Below, piece after piece: positions 7,848-17,197 of a DNA stretch of 44,978 nucleotides. The stretch's first letter is position 1. The number at the start of each line of letters is the position of its first letter. This DNA is from Candidatus Polarisedimenticolia bacterium (lineage in GTDB: Bacteria > Acidobacteriota > Polarisedimenticolia > Gp22-AA2 > AA152). The DNA lies in assembly GCA_035764505.1 (NCBI GenBank), contig DASTZC010000031.1, positions 1 to 44,978 of the forward strand, read 5' to 3'. The translations under genes were made by a program, and so were the position numbers. The notes below the pieces were generated by a model. The model did no database searches. It had not been told where the DNA came from and saw only the letters and a program-made list of their open reading frames with translations.

Positions 7848-10529
7848 ATGGAAGTCCCGAAGCGCTTCGATCCGGCGGAGGTGGAGGGCCGTTGGAGCGC
7901 CCACTGGCTTGCCTCGGGCTACTTCACTCCCGATCCGTCTTCCCAGTCGGAGCCTTTCTGCATCGTCATCCCGCCGCCCAACATCACGGGAAGGCTGCAC
8001 GCCGGCCACGCGCTCAACAATACTTTGCAGGACGTTCTGGTGCGCTGGCGCCGCATGCAGGGGAGGAACACGCTGTGGCTTCCGGGGACCGACCATGCCG
8101 GGATCGCGACGCAGATGGTGGTCGAGCGCGAGCTGCAGAAGGAGGGGACGAGCCGGCACGTGCTGGGCCGCGAGGCGTTCCAGAAGCGCGTGTGGGCCTG
8201 GAAGGAGGAGCACGGCAGCGCCATTGTCGAGCAGCTGAAGCGGCTGGGGGCCTCCTGTGACTGGAGCCGCCTGCGGTTCACCCTCGACGAGGGGCTCTCC
8301 GTCGCGGTGCGCGAGGTCTTCGTGCGCCTGTACGAAGAGGGGCTCATCTACCGCGACAAGGCAATCGTCAACTGGTGCCCGAGCTGCCGGACGGCGCTGT
8401 CGGACCTGGAGGTGGTGCACAAGGAGGTCACCGGCAAGCTCTATTCGATTCGCTATCCGCTCAAGGAAGGCAACGGATCAATCACGGTGGCGACGACCCG
8501 GCCCGAAACGATGCTGGGGGACACGGCGGTGGCGGTGCATCCGGCCGACGAGCGCTACGCGGCGCTGGTCGGGAAGAATGCGGTCCTGCCGATCCTGGGA
8601 CGGGAGCTGCCGATCGTCGCCGACGACGCGGTGGATGCCGCCTTCGGCACCGGGGCGGTGAAGGTCACCCCGGCGCACGATCCGAACGACTTCGCCATCG
8701 GCCGGCGGCATGGCCTCCCCGCAGTGCGCATCATGGACGAGGCGGCGAAGATGAGCTCCGAGGCCGGGCCGTACGCCGGATTGGATCGCTATGCCTGCCG
8801 CAAGAAGCTGCTGGCCGATCTGGAGGCGTCAGGCTACCTCGTGAAAATCGAGGAGCACCGGCACGCGGTGGGCCGCTGCGATCGCAGCGACACGGTGGTC
8901 GAGCCGACGCTGTCGGACCAGTGGTTCGTCCGCATGGAGCCGCTCGCCTCGGAAGCGCTGCGCGCCGTGGAGGACGGCAGGGTGCGCTTCGTTCCCGAGA
9001 ACCGCCGCAACGACTACTACGAGTGGATGCGCAACATCCACGACTGGTGCATCTCCCGCCAGCTCTGGTGGGGCCACCGCATCCCGGCCTGGCATTGCGC
9101 CCGCTGCGCGCACATCACCGTGTCGCGCGACACGCCGGCGGCGTGCGCCTCCTGCGGAGCCGCGCATCCGGTGCAGGATGCGGACGTCCTCGATACCTGG
9201 TTCAGCTCGGCACTGTGGCCCTTCTCCACCCTGGGATGGCCCGACACCGCAGCTGCCGATTTGCGGCGCTTCTATCCCACCTCGGTCCTGGTGACGGGCT
9301 ACGACATCCTGTTCTTCTGGGTGGCCCGCATGATCATGATGGGGTTGAAGTTCATGGGCGAGGTCCCGTTTCCGCAGGTCTACTTCAACGGCCTGGTGCG
9401 CGACGACAAGGGCCGCAAGATGAGCAAGACGCGCGGTAACACCGTCGATCCCCTGGAGCTGATGGAGCGGCACGGGACCGACGCGCTGCGCTTCACGCTG
9501 GCCGCCATGTCCTCCCCGGGCGCCGACGTCCTGCTCGACCTCAAGCGGGTGGAAGGGTACCAGGCGTTCGCCAACAAGATCTGGAATGCGGCGCGCTTTA
9601 CCCTGATGAACCTGGACCCCGCGATGCCTCCCTCGGAGCCGCGCTTCCGCGCCGCTGGCAAGGGTCTGCCGCTGGCGGACCGCTGGATCATCAGCCGGGT
9701 CAACGGCGTCGCGGCGGAAGTCGATGCCGCCTTGGAGGAGTTCCGCTTCGACGCGGCGGCGACGGCGCTGCACCGCTTCTTCTGGCACGAGTTCTGCGAC
9801 TGGTACCTCGAGATGGTGAAGCCGGCACTCCTCGGAAGCGACGCGGAGGCGGCGCGGACGGCGCGCAGCGTCCTGCTGCGCACCCTGGACCGGGCGCTGC
9901 GGCTGCTGCACCCGTTCATGCCTTTCCTGACCGAGGAAATCTGGCAGAGGCTGCCTCACCAGGGCGACTCCCTGGTGGTGGCGCAATTTCCCGTCCATCG
10001 GCCCGAAGAGCACGACGAGGAAGCGGAGCGCGAGATGCAGTTCCTGATGGCGGCCGTGGGCAAGCTGCGCAACCTGCGCGCCGAGGCGGAGCTCGATCCG
10101 GGCCGCAAGGTGGAGGCCTTGTTCAAGACGGAATTGGCCTACCCGCGGCGGCTCCTCGAGGAGCATGCGTCGACCGTGGCCTCGCTGGCGCGGCTGTCGG
10201 GCACGCGCTTCGTGGACGAGATACCCAGGGATGCCGCGGCGGTGCGCGGGGTGGTCACGGGGCTGGAGATGGCGCTCCTGCTTCCCCAGGAGCGCGACAC
10301 CGGCGAGGAGCGCGGCCGGCTGAGCCGCGAGATGGAGAAGATCGACCGGGAGATCGCCGCGCTGGAGGCCAAGCTGGCCAACGATAGTTTCGTGTCACGT
10401 GCCCCCGCCGCAATCGTCGAGAAGGTGCGCTCCTCCCGGACCGAGCTGGCCGGAAAGCGGGACAAGCTCGAGCAGACGCTGGCCGCGCTCTCCGATCCGG
10501 ATGCCTCAACCCGCGCCGGAAAACCGTGA
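7848..10529 (+). CDS. valS: Valyl-tRNA synthetase
   Basis: The 893-residue class I synthetase charges tRNA-Val and edits mischarged threonine. It has the HIGH-type motif HAGH at 51-54 (PPPNITGRLHAGHALNN), the CP1 editing domain (TTRPETMLGDTAVAVHP), a WISRQLWWGHRIP stretch, the KMSKS-type loop KMSKT at 524-528 and a C-terminal coiled coil (RGRLSREMEKIDREIAAL) that binds the tRNA. The ATG at 7848 gives the family start; an in-frame upstream start would run through the terminator at 7772-7804. It heads a run of genes joined by GTGA overlaps (nadC, birA, coaX and an unknown gene). Confidence 0.98.
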   Translation: MEVPKRFDPAEVEGRWSAHWLASGYFTPDPSSQSEPFCIVIPPPNITGRLHAGHALNNTLQDVLVRWRRMQGRNTLWLPGTDHAGIATQMVVERELQKEGTSRHVLGREAFQKRVWAWKEEHGSAIVEQLKRLGASCDWSRLRFTLDEGLSVAVREVFVRLYEEGLIYRDKAIVNWCPSCRTALSDLEVVHKEVTGKLYSIRYPLKEGNGSITVATTRPETMLGDTAVAVHPADERYAALVGKNAVLPILGRELPIVADDAVDAAFGTGAVKVTPAHDPNDFAIGRRHGLPAVRIMDEAAKMSSEAGPYAGLDRYACRKKLLADLEASGYLVKIEEHRHAVGRCDRSDTVVEPTLSDQWFVRMEPLASEALRAVEDGRVRFVPENRRNDYYEWMRNIHDWCISRQLWWGHRIPAWHCARCAHITVSRDTPAACASCGAAHPVQDADVLDTWFSSALWPFSTLGWPDTAAADLRRFYPTSVLVTGYDILFFWVARMIMMGLKFMGEVPFPQVYFNGLVRDDKGRKMSKTRGNTVDPLELMERHGTDALRFTLAAMSSPGADVLLDLKRVEGYQAFANKIWNAARFTLMNLDPAMPPSEPRFRAAGKGLPLADRWIISRVNGVAAEVDAALEEFRFDAAATALHRFFWHEFCDWYLEMVKPALLGSDAEAARTARSVLLRTLDRALRLLHPFMPFLTEEIWQRLPHQGDSLVVAQFPVHRPEEHDEEAEREMQFLMAAVGKLRNLRAEAELDPGRKVEALFKTELAYPRRLLEEHASTVASLARLSGTRFVDEIPRDAAAVRGVVTGLEMALLLPQERDTGEERGRLSREMEKIDREIAALEAKLANDSFVSRAPAAIVEKVRSSRTELAGKRDKLEQTLAALSDPDASTRAGKP

Positions 10530-11389
10530 CCGGCGGAGTGCGCCTATCCGCCCTGCGGCAGGAGCAGGGAAGGCTGGTGCGCGAGGCGCTGCGGGAGGAT
10601 CTGGGTTCGGGAGACCGGACCACCCTGTCCGTCGTGCCGAAAGCGCAACGCGCCGTGGGGACCATTCGCGCGAAGCAGCCGCTGGTGCTCGCGGGAATCG
10701 AGTTCGCCCACGAGGCCTTCCGCCGCGTCGATCCCACCCTGCGCTTCACCCCGGTGCGGCGCGACGGCAGCAGAGTGCGGCGCGGTGAGACGGTCGCCCG
10801 GGTGCGCGGCCGCGCCGCGTCGATCCTGCGGGCCGAGCGCACGGCCCTCAATTTCCTGCAGCACCTCTCCGGCATCGCCACCTACACCGATCGCTGCGTC
10901 CGCGCCGCCCGCGGGCGATGTGCCGTCCGCGACACGCGCAAGACCCATCCCGGCCTCCGCCTGGCCGAGAAGTACGCGGTGCGGGTGGGAGGAGGCGAGA
11001 ACCACCGGCTTCGTCTGGACGACGGCATTTTGATCAAGCACAATCACTGGAGAGTCGGAGGCGGTGTGGGTGCCGCGGTGCGCCGCGCCGGCCGCGGTGG
11101 TGTCGGGCGCCGCCCACCCATCCAGGTCGAGGTTTCATCGCTGCGCGATCTGCGGGAGGCGATCGTATCGGGAGCCGATTCCGTGCTCCTGGACAACCTG
11201 TCGGGGCGCGCTCTCAACCGAGCGCTCGCCGTCGCCCGGGGGCGAATCCATGTGGAAATCTCGGGAGGAGTGACGGCGGAAAACGTGCGGCGCCTGTCGA
11301 GTCTGGGAGCCGACGCGGTATCCTCCGGTGCTTTGACCCACTCGGCGCCCTGGGCCGATCTGTCGCTGCGCCTGGAGCCTTTGCCGTGA
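10526..11389 (+). CDS. nadC: Nicotinate-nucleotide pyrophosphorylase (carboxylating), quinolinate phosphoribosyltransferase
   Basis: The 287-residue enzyme converts quinolinate and PRPP to nicotinate mononucleotide in de novo NAD synthesis. Diagnostic stretches are LREDLGSGDRTT at the N-terminus, RAERTALNFLQHLSGIAT, RDTRKTHPGLRLAEKYAV and GGGENHRLRLDDGILIKHNH, with the C-terminal barrel ends EVSS, VLLDN and EISGGV. It starts with GTG inside the valS stop (GTGA), indicating translational coupling. A Gly/Arg-rich insert (about 172-192) between IKHNH and the EVSS strand is longer and more basic than I expect. nadA and nadB are not in the window. Confidence 0.97.
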   Translation: MTGGVRLSALRQEQGRLVREALREDLGSGDRTTLSVVPKAQRAVGTIRAKQPLVLAGIEFAHEAFRRVDPTLRFTPVRRDGSRVRRGETVARVRGRAASILRAERTALNFLQHLSGIATYTDRCVRAARGRCAVRDTRKTHPGLRLAEKYAVRVGGGENHRLRLDDGILIKHNHWRVGGGVGAAVRRAGRGGVGRRPPIQVEVSSLRDLREAIVSGADSVLLDNLSGRALNRALAVARGRIHVEISGGVTAENVRRLSSLGADAVSSGALTHSAPWADLSLRLEPLP

Positions 11390-12174
11390 GCATGCCGGAG
11401 ATACCTGCCTTGTTTCCAGCACCCCGCCGGTTCGGAAAGCCGCTGCACCGCTACGATGCGCTCGAATCGACCAACGACAAAGCGCTCGAGCTCCTCGAGA
11501 GCGGAGCTGCGGAAGGCACGCTCGTACTGGCCGAGGAGCAGACCCGGGGCCGCGGACGGCGCGATCGCTTCTGGCACTCGCCCGCGGGAGTCAGCCTCTA
11601 CGCGAGCCTGATTCTTCGCCCGCCGCTGCCTGCGAGCCTGCTTCCCCTCGTGTCTCTTACGGCCGCGACGGGGGCGGCCCGGGCGCTCGCCGAATGGGGC
11701 CAGCTCCCCGGAGTGGCCATCAAGTGGCCCAACGATCTCCTTTTCCGGGGCCGCAAGCTCGGTGGAATCCTGGCGGAGGCTCGCGGAGAAGCGGGCGCTG
11801 CGGCGCTTGTCGTGGGCATCGGCATGAACGTCAACCTGGTTGAGTTTCCCGCCGAGATGGAAGGGGAAGCCACCTCGCTGCGGCTCTCCGGCGGCCATGT
11901 CTGGGACCGGGAGGCGCTGCTGGGCGCGATCCTGGCTTTCTGGGAGGCCGATTACGATCGTCTCCTCTCATCCGGTCCGGCGACGCTGCTGGAGGCGATG
12001 CTGGAGCGGTCGGCCCATCCGCCCGGCAGCCCGCTGCAAATCGACCTCGGGGACGAGATCCTGAGCGGTACCTTCGCCGGCTACGGCAGCTCCGGGGAGC
12101 TGCTCCTGCAGGAAGCGGACGGGAGCGTGCGGCCGCTGCACTTCGGAGAGATCCGCCGCATGAGGATGCCGTGA
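11386..12174 (+). CDS. birA: Biotin--[acetyl-CoA-carboxylase] ligase
   Basis: The 262-residue protein attaches biotin to carboxyl carrier proteins through biotinyl-AMP. It has the STND motif at the start of the catalytic domain (YDALESTNDKALEL), the adenylate-binding loop GRGRRDRFW (residues 55-63; the usual form is GRGRRGR) and KWPNDLLFRGRKLGGIL, followed by the C-terminal SH3-like domain. It lacks the N-terminal helix-turn-helix of E. coli BirA, so it is a monofunctional ligase, not a repressor. The GTG at 11386 was chosen because GGAG lies 8 bases upstream and it repeats the operon's GTGA overlap; the ATG two codons later (11392) is the alternative. Confidence 0.95.
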   Translation: MSMPEIPALFPAPRRFGKPLHRYDALESTNDKALELLESGAAEGTLVLAEEQTRGRGRRDRFWHSPAGVSLYASLILRPPLPASLLPLVSLTAATGAARALAEWGQLPGVAIKWPNDLLFRGRKLGGILAEARGEAGAAALVVGIGMNVNLVEFPAEMEGEATSLRLSGGHVWDREALLGAILAFWEADYDRLLSSGPATLLEAMLERSAHPPGSPLQIDLGDEILSGTFAGYGSSGELLLQEADGSVRPLHFGEIRRMRMP

Positions 12175-12944
12175 GCCTGCTGCTGGCCGTGGACGTCGGG
12201 AACACCGGCACCGATCTCGGGGTGTTCCGCGGCGAGGCTCTGGAAGCCCGCTGGTCGCTGTCGACCGAAAGGGGGCGCACGACCGACGAATTCGGCGTCG
12301 CCATCCAGAGCCTGTTCGCGGCACGCGGCCTCGCCCTCAGCGGGATCCAGGGCGTGGCAATCGCCTGCGTCGTCCCGCCGCTCGACTCGGTGCTCGAGGC
12401 GGTCGCCCGCAAGTACCTGGGGGTTGATCCCCTGTTCGTGGCCCCCGGCATCAAGACCGGGATGCCGATCCTGGTGGACAATCCGAACGAGGTGGGGGCC
12501 GACCGAATCGTGAACGGCGTGGCGGCCTATGCGCGCTTCCAAAGGGCCTCCATCGTCGCCGATTTCGGCACCGCGACCACCTTCGACGCGGTCAGCGCGC
12601 GGGGAGAGTATCTGGGAGGCGCCATCGCGCCGGGGGTGAAGGTCTCGGCGCAATCGCTGTTCGAGGCTACCGCCAAGCTGCCGCGCATCGACTTGAAGCG
12701 CCCCGATCGGGCGATCGGCAAGAGCACGATCGCCAGCATGCAATCGGGAATCGTCTTCGGGTACCTGGGGCTGGTCCGCGAAATCCTGGAGCGCATGCGC
12801 GCGGAGATGGGCGGGACTCCCGCCGTGGTGGCCACCGGCGGCCTGACGGCGCTGCTGCAGCCGGATCTCTCGCGCTTCGTCGACGCCATCGATCCCGATC
12901 TCACGCTCACGGGGCTGCGCATCCTGTACGAGAGAAACCGGTGA
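12171..12944 (+). CDS. coaX: Type III pantothenate kinase
   Basis: The 257-residue ASKHA-fold kinase phosphorylates pantothenate, the first step of coenzyme A synthesis. Visible motifs are the phosphate-1 loop AVDVGNTGTD (residues 6-15), the pantothenate region DNPNEVGADRIVN with the catalytic aspartate, the phosphate-2 motif VADFGTATTFDAV, LGGAIAPGV, and the adenosine motif VVATGGL. It begins with GTG overlapping the birA stop by 4 bases. birA next to coaX is a common arrangement in many phyla. Type III kinases need a monovalent cation and are not feedback inhibited by CoA (family knowledge). Confidence 0.97.
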   Translation: MSLLLAVDVGNTGTDLGVFRGEALEARWSLSTERGRTTDEFGVAIQSLFAARGLALSGIQGVAIACVVPPLDSVLEAVARKYLGVDPLFVAPGIKTGMPILVDNPNEVGADRIVNGVAAYARFQRASIVADFGTATTFDAVSARGEYLGGAIAPGVKVSAQSLFEATAKLPRIDLKRPDRAIGKSTIASMQSGIVFGYLGLVREILERMRAEMGGTPAVVATGGLTALLQPDLSRFVDAIDPDLTLTGLRILYERNR

Positions 12945-13663
12945 GCCGCTCACCCGAGCCGGAGGTCTCCGCGGAGGAGCGCCGCTACTTCCGCACCATC
13001 GAGGAGCGCTTCGGCGCGCTGCGCGGCACCCACCTGCTCCTGTCCCCCCGCGACTGGGCGCTGATTGCCTCCTGGTGGTCCGACGGCGTGCCGATCGCAA
13101 TCGTGCTGGAGGCCTTGGAAGACGTGTTCGCCGCGCGCCGCACCGGGGGCACCACGGCACGGCCGGTGAATTCCCTGGCCTACGTCCGCTCCGAGGTCGA
13201 GCACCGCGCGCGACTGCGCCGCGAGATGGCCGCCGTGCGGCGCGGGGAAGCGGAGGACTCGCAACGGCTGCGCCGGGAGATTCGCCTGCATCTGGGGCGG
13301 CTGGCCCGCCGTCTTGCCTCCGCCGCGACCGGAGCGGCCGACGCGGGCGGAGAGGAGCTGGCGCGCGAGCTGTTCGTGGCGGCGGCGGAAACGCGCCGCC
13401 TGCGGCGCGATGCGGGAAAGGAAGAGGGAAATCTCTCTCTTCTCGACCAGGCTTTGACGCGTCTCGACGCGGCGCTCCTGGAAGCGGCGCGGCGCAGCCT
13501 GCCTGTCGAAGCGCGCGCGGACATCGCCGCACAGGCGCGTGCGCGCGCAGCCGTGTTCGGCAGGAGCATGACGCCTCAGGCGCGCGATGAGACGCTGCAG
13601 GCTCTCGAGGACGAGCTGACGCGCAAGCACTGGGGGATAGGGCGTATCGCCCTTTTCTCCTGA
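12941..13663 (+). CDS. Conserved hypothetical protein, Arg-rich helical
   Basis: The 240-residue protein has no domain I can name. Residues about 10-80 (ERRYFRTIEERFGALRG, then SPRDWALIASWWSDGVPIAIV) resemble a small helical domain of the kind seen in replication-initiation or DnaD-like accessory proteins, but this is a weak impression. The middle (80-190) is an Arg/Glu/Ala-rich helical region, and the end (DETLQALEDELTRKHWGIGRIALFS) is also helical. There is no signal peptide or membrane segment. It overlaps coaX by a GTGA, so it is translated as the last gene of the valS operon. Codon use fits its neighbours, which supports a real gene. Confidence 0.8.
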   Translation: MSRSPEPEVSAEERRYFRTIEERFGALRGTHLLLSPRDWALIASWWSDGVPIAIVLEALEDVFAARRTGGTTARPVNSLAYVRSEVEHRARLRREMAAVRRGEAEDSQRLRREIRLHLGRLARRLASAATGAADAGGEELARELFVAAAETRRLRRDAGKEEGNLSLLDQALTRLDAALLEAARRSLPVEARADIAAQARARAAVFGRSMTPQARDETLQALEDELTRKHWGIGRIALFS

Positions 13664-13664
13664 C

Positions 13665-13693
13665 TTGATGCGGCGCGCGGGAAATGCTAGCTT
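13665..13693 (+). promoter_or_regulatory. Candidate promoter for comEC
   Basis: TTGATG at 13665-13670 and TAGCTT at 13688-13693 have a 17-base spacer and TGC directly before the -10. It sits just after the stop of the preceding gene and predicts a transcript start near 13700, about 30 bases before the GTG at 13730. Confidence 0.5.
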
Positions 13694-13729
13694 CCCCCGG
13701 GGAGCCGGTCCGCGCGTCGAGCCTGCCGC

Positions 13730-16138
13730 GTGCGCCGAACTTCTCCCCCTCGGTTCACCTTTTCCTTCGGCACGGCGGTTGCCTTTGCCTCCGGAATTGC
13801 CGCCGCCCGCGTAATCCTTCTTCCTCCCCCTCTGTTCATCCTCGGCTCAGCGATCTGCATCGCAGCCGCGTGGAGTCTGCGCCGTCGCGCCCTTGCGGGA
13901 TGTCGCCAGCCTTCCCTGGCGCTCGCGGCATGCGTAAGCCTGGCCATCGCCACGGGAGGCGCCGCCCTGGCTTCGCGAACCCACCGGAGCTACCAGCAGG
14001 CGCCGCTGCTGCGGCTGGCCGAGCGGGAGCCGCTCGATCCGGCGCGCCTGACGCGGGTGCGGGGCCGGGTGATCTCCGACCCCGTCCTTCATCTCGATCG
14101 TCTCCGCTTCTCCTTCCAGGTTGAAGAGGTCGCCGTCCCGGATGGCTGGCTCCCTTGCCCTGGAACGGTGCGGATTTCGGTGCGCGCTCCGGCGCCGGCG
14201 TTTCGTCCGGCCTATGGATCGCGCTGGGAAATGCCGCTGCGCCTGCGCCAGGGAAAAAGCTTCCGCAACCCGGGCGCATTCGACTATCGGCTTGCTCTGG
14301 AAGCCGACGGAATCCATCTGTTGGGGAATCTCAAGAGCAGCCAGCTCGCCGAGCCCCTTCCGGGAAAGGGGTACGACGATCCGATGGTCGCGATCCACCG
14401 CCTGCGATCGCGCTGGAAGGCCCGCCTGGATGCCTCATTTCAGAATCCGGACGGGGAGGAGTCGCGCCGCTTCCTGGCGGCCATTCTGCTGGGAGAGAGA
14501 GAAGGGGGAGAGGGGCGCACCGAATCGCTGTTCCGAAGAACCGGCGTTTACCACATCGTATCGATCTCAGGGATGCACTTCGCTCTGCTCCTGGCGATGC
14601 TCCGCGTCCTGGGGAGGCGGCTGCCGTGGCGGCGATGGACGGAGCCGGCGCTGCTCGCCGGGGTCGGAGGGTTCTATGTGCTGCTTTCGGGAGGCGCGGA
14701 TCCCATCCTTCGCTGCGCTCTGGCGGCGGGACTCCAGGAGCTGGGCGAGAGATTCGAGCGCAAGGTCTCGGCGTGGGACGCGCAATCGCTTGCGGGGGTG
14801 GCGTTGATGGTGGTCACCCCCCAGCACCTGTTCACCCCGGCCTTCCAGCTTTCTTTCCTGGCAACCTGGGGAATCCTGGCGCTCGGCGGCGGAGCCACAC
14901 CGGCGCCTGCGAAGCTCCAATGGGCCGCGCGCGGCATCAAGGCTTCCCTGGGCGCCTGGACGGCGTCGACCCCTCTGATGGCTTGCTGGTTCCTGCAGAT
15001 TTCCCCGGTCGCTTTGCTTCTCAATATCATCGCCGCGCCCTTCTTGACGATCTCCATGGTTCTGGGAGGGTTTCTCCTGGTCCGGCCCGGAGCCGCCGGG
15101 GCGGCGTGGATGGAGGCGCTGCTCGCTGGCTTCGCCTCCTGCTGCTCGATCGCGCTGCGGATTCCGGGTGCATGCCTGCGCGTCCCCTCGCCTTCCTTTC
15201 CGGTCACCGCGGCCCTGGGAGCCCTCCTCCTGGCGCGACTGCATTGCAAGACGAGGAAGCCCGAGGGAAAGGTCCTGTACGGTGCCGTGCTGGCGTCCAT
15301 GGTCCTGATGGCGTGGCCTCCCGATCCGTGGCTGCCTCCGGGAAGGCTCAGCGTTATGGCGCTGGACGTCGGGCAGGGCGACGCGATCCTGGTGGGGCTG
15401 CCCGGTCCGAAATGGGTCCTGGTTGATGCCGGAGGCTTTGCGGCCAGCGATTTCGACGTCGGAGAACGGGTGGTCCTTCCGGCATTGATGTCGAGGGGTG
15501 TCCGGCGTCTGGAGGCGGTCGTCCTCACCCACGCCCATCAGGACCACGGGGGCGGCTTGCCTGCGATCCTGGAGGCCTTTCCGCCTCGCGAGATATGGCT
15601 GGGAGGCGCGCCTGCCGACGCCGCACTGGTGAGACGGATCGAGGCTCAGGCGGGAAGCTTGCGGATAACGGAGCTCCATCCCGCCGGCGGGACCATGCGC
15701 TGCTATGGCGCCGCCTGCCTCGAGGTGCTGCTTTCGGGCGCTGCGATGTCGCGCCGTGGGGGAAAGGTCGCCAACGACGATTCCCTGGTGCTGCGCGTCT
15801 CGCTCGGCGACACCGCCGCATTGCTGACGGGCGATGTCGAAGCCGAAGGAGAGCAAAGGCTCATTCCTTTGCTGGCTTCGCGACCGGTGCAGCTCCTGAA
15901 AGTGGCCCATCACGGCAGCTCTTCTTCCACCTCCGAAGCTTTTCTCGAAGCCGCCTCTCCCCGGATTGCCGTGATCTCGGTGGGGACGGGAAACCCCTGG
16001 GGCCATCCGGCGCCCAGCGTCGTCGATAGACTTCGCAGAGGGAGCATCGGCATTCATCGGACCGATCGGGAAGGAGCGATCGAATATGAGACGGCCGGGC
16101 AGGGCTGGAGCCGCCGGGCCCTGGCGGTGCCGCCGTGA
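13730..16138 (+). CDS. comEC: ComEC/Rec2 family DNA internalisation protein
   Basis: This 802-residue inner-membrane protein is predicted to form the channel for single-stranded DNA uptake in transformation. It has N-terminal membrane segments and an OB-like domain (about 60-200, containing TRVRGRVISDPVL). The Competence domain (about 240-500) contains RTGVYHIVSISGMHFALLLAML. The C-terminal metallo-beta-lactamase domain starts at LDVGQGDAILV (about 545); its metal ligands THAHQDHGGG are His601, His603, Asp605 and His606, and KVAHHGSSSSTS lies near the end. The length is typical (700-850). The GTG start lacks a strong ribosome site and could be slightly off. No pilus or comEA genes are nearby. 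It converges on the M50 gene with 7 bases between stops. Confidence 0.94.
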   Translation: MRRTSPPRFTFSFGTAVAFASGIAAARVILLPPPLFILGSAICIAAAWSLRRRALAGCRQPSLALAACVSLAIATGGAALASRTHRSYQQAPLLRLAEREPLDPARLTRVRGRVISDPVLHLDRLRFSFQVEEVAVPDGWLPCPGTVRISVRAPAPAFRPAYGSRWEMPLRLRQGKSFRNPGAFDYRLALEADGIHLLGNLKSSQLAEPLPGKGYDDPMVAIHRLRSRWKARLDASFQNPDGEESRRFLAAILLGEREGGEGRTESLFRRTGVYHIVSISGMHFALLLAMLRVLGRRLPWRRWTEPALLAGVGGFYVLLSGGADPILRCALAAGLQELGERFERKVSAWDAQSLAGVALMVVTPQHLFTPAFQLSFLATWGILALGGGATPAPAKLQWAARGIKASLGAWTASTPLMACWFLQISPVALLLNIIAAPFLTISMVLGGFLLVRPGAAGAAWMEALLAGFASCCSIALRIPGACLRVPSPSFPVTAALGALLLARLHCKTRKPEGKVLYGAVLASMVLMAWPPDPWLPPGRLSVMALDVGQGDAILVGLPGPKWVLVDAGGFAASDFDVGERVVLPALMSRGVRRLEAVVLTHAHQDHGGGLPAILEAFPPREIWLGGAPADAALVRRIEAQAGSLRITELHPAGGTMRCYGAACLEVLLSGAAMSRRGGKVANDDSLVLRVSLGDTAALLTGDVEAEGEQRLIPLLASRPVQLLKVAHHGSSSSTSEAFLEAASPRIAVISVGTGNPWGHPAPSVVDRLRRGSIGIHRTDREGAIEYETAGQGWSRRALAVPP

Positions 16139-16145
16139 GCGCAGC

Positions 16146-17027
16146 CTAGTTGAGCACCAGAGGGATCGGCATGAAGGAAAGCAGAAAGATGGCGAGGGCC
16201 ACCAGAGCGACGATTCTCCTGCCCCGGGACAGCGGCTCACCTTCATCCAGCAACGGAGGGTGGCGCTCTCCGATCATCAGGAGTGCGACGGCCCAGAGGA
16301 GCCAGCCTTTGTGCACGGCTCCCAGGAGAATGACGCCGATCAAGGTGATGCGGGACATGGCGGCGTGCAGGCGCCGGGAAAGGGCGTAACAGAGATGTCC
16401 GCCGTCGAGCTGACCGACGGGAAGCAGATTCAGCGATGTGGCGAGCATCCCCACCCAGGCGGCCGAGAGAAGCGGGCTGAGATTCAAGGCCATTCCGGCG
16501 GGGGCGTGGGGAAAGAACCAGGGAATCGCCGCCTGGAAGAGAAGCGGAAAGCCGACGAGGAAGGGAGCGTCTCCGGCCTGGGAGGAGGCCACGATCTCCG
16601 ACCGGGCCATTCCGATGATGAAGAAAGGAAGTGCCACCACGAAGCCGGCGATGGGGCCGGCGACGCCAACGTCGAAGAGCGCCTTGCGGGAAGGGATGAC
16701 CCCGCGGATGCGTATGAAGGCGCCGAACGTGCCGAGCAGGTTGGGACCCGGAAGGAAGTAGGGAAGGCTCGCCGGAATCCCGTAGTACCGGCACGCGAAA
16801 TAGTGACCGAGCTCATGGGCCAGGAGGATCAGAAGAACGCTCGCGGCATAAGGAGCCCCGGCACTCCAGCGCGCCGGATTCAGGATCGTCTCCAGCAACG
16901 GATCCTTCCAGAATTCCTCTCGGGAGTGGAAGATTGCTCCCGCGATGAGGGCGCTCACGGCGGTCAGGGCGAAGAGCAGGACATGCAGCCACCACCGCAC
17001 TGAGGGCGCCGTTCGGAGCCGCGGCAT
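16146..17027 (-). CDS. Site-2 protease-like M50 membrane metallopeptidase
   Basis: The 293-residue multi-pass membrane protein has a zinc-binding HELGH motif at residues 71-75 (LILLAHELGHYFACRYYGI), GTFGAFIRIRG (a conserved strand of the S2P core), GVAGPIAGF and the third zinc-ligand region LLPVGQLDGGH. Such proteases cut transmembrane segments, for example anti-sigma factors. With FAMILY features such as SLPYFLPGPNLLG it resembles the soluble-domain-free Acidobacteria/cyanobacteria S2P group. The start at 17027 (MPRLRTAPSVRWW) was chosen because it sits directly before the first membrane segment; the open frame continues upstream through HU and der but is not protein-like. It follows HU on the same strand. 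Confidence 0.88.
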   Translation of the reverse strand: MPRLRTAPSVRWWLHVLLFALTAVSALIAGAIFHSREEFWKDPLLETILNPARWSAGAPYAASVLLILLAHELGHYFACRYYGIPASLPYFLPGPNLLGTFGAFIRIRGVIPSRKALFDVGVAGPIAGFVVALPFFIIGMARSEIVASSQAGDAPFLVGFPLLFQAAIPWFFPHAPAGMALNLSPLLSAAWVGMLATSLNLLPVGQLDGGHLCYALSRRLHAAMSRITLIGVILLGAVHKGWLLWAVALLMIGERHPPLLDEGEPLSRGRRIVALVALAIFLLSFMPIPLVLN

Positions 17028-17197
17028 TGGAGCCGACGGGCCGCGCGTCGCTTCGGGACTTTCGACGGAGCCAAGAGTTTCGGGAGAAGTGGGGCCTTGC
17101 GGGTACAATGCGCCGTCCCTAGGAGAGGGGAGAAGGGGTGAGCTTACAGCGGTGCTATACTGCCCGGCCGCCCCGCGAGGAGCGTCTTGCGGGCGGA

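Noticed and set aside
12081-13532. Minus-strand frame of 483 codons opposite coaX and the unknown gene
   Set aside because: Antisense to coaX, Arg/Pro/Ala-rich and without motifs; the sense gene shares the operon overlap pattern.
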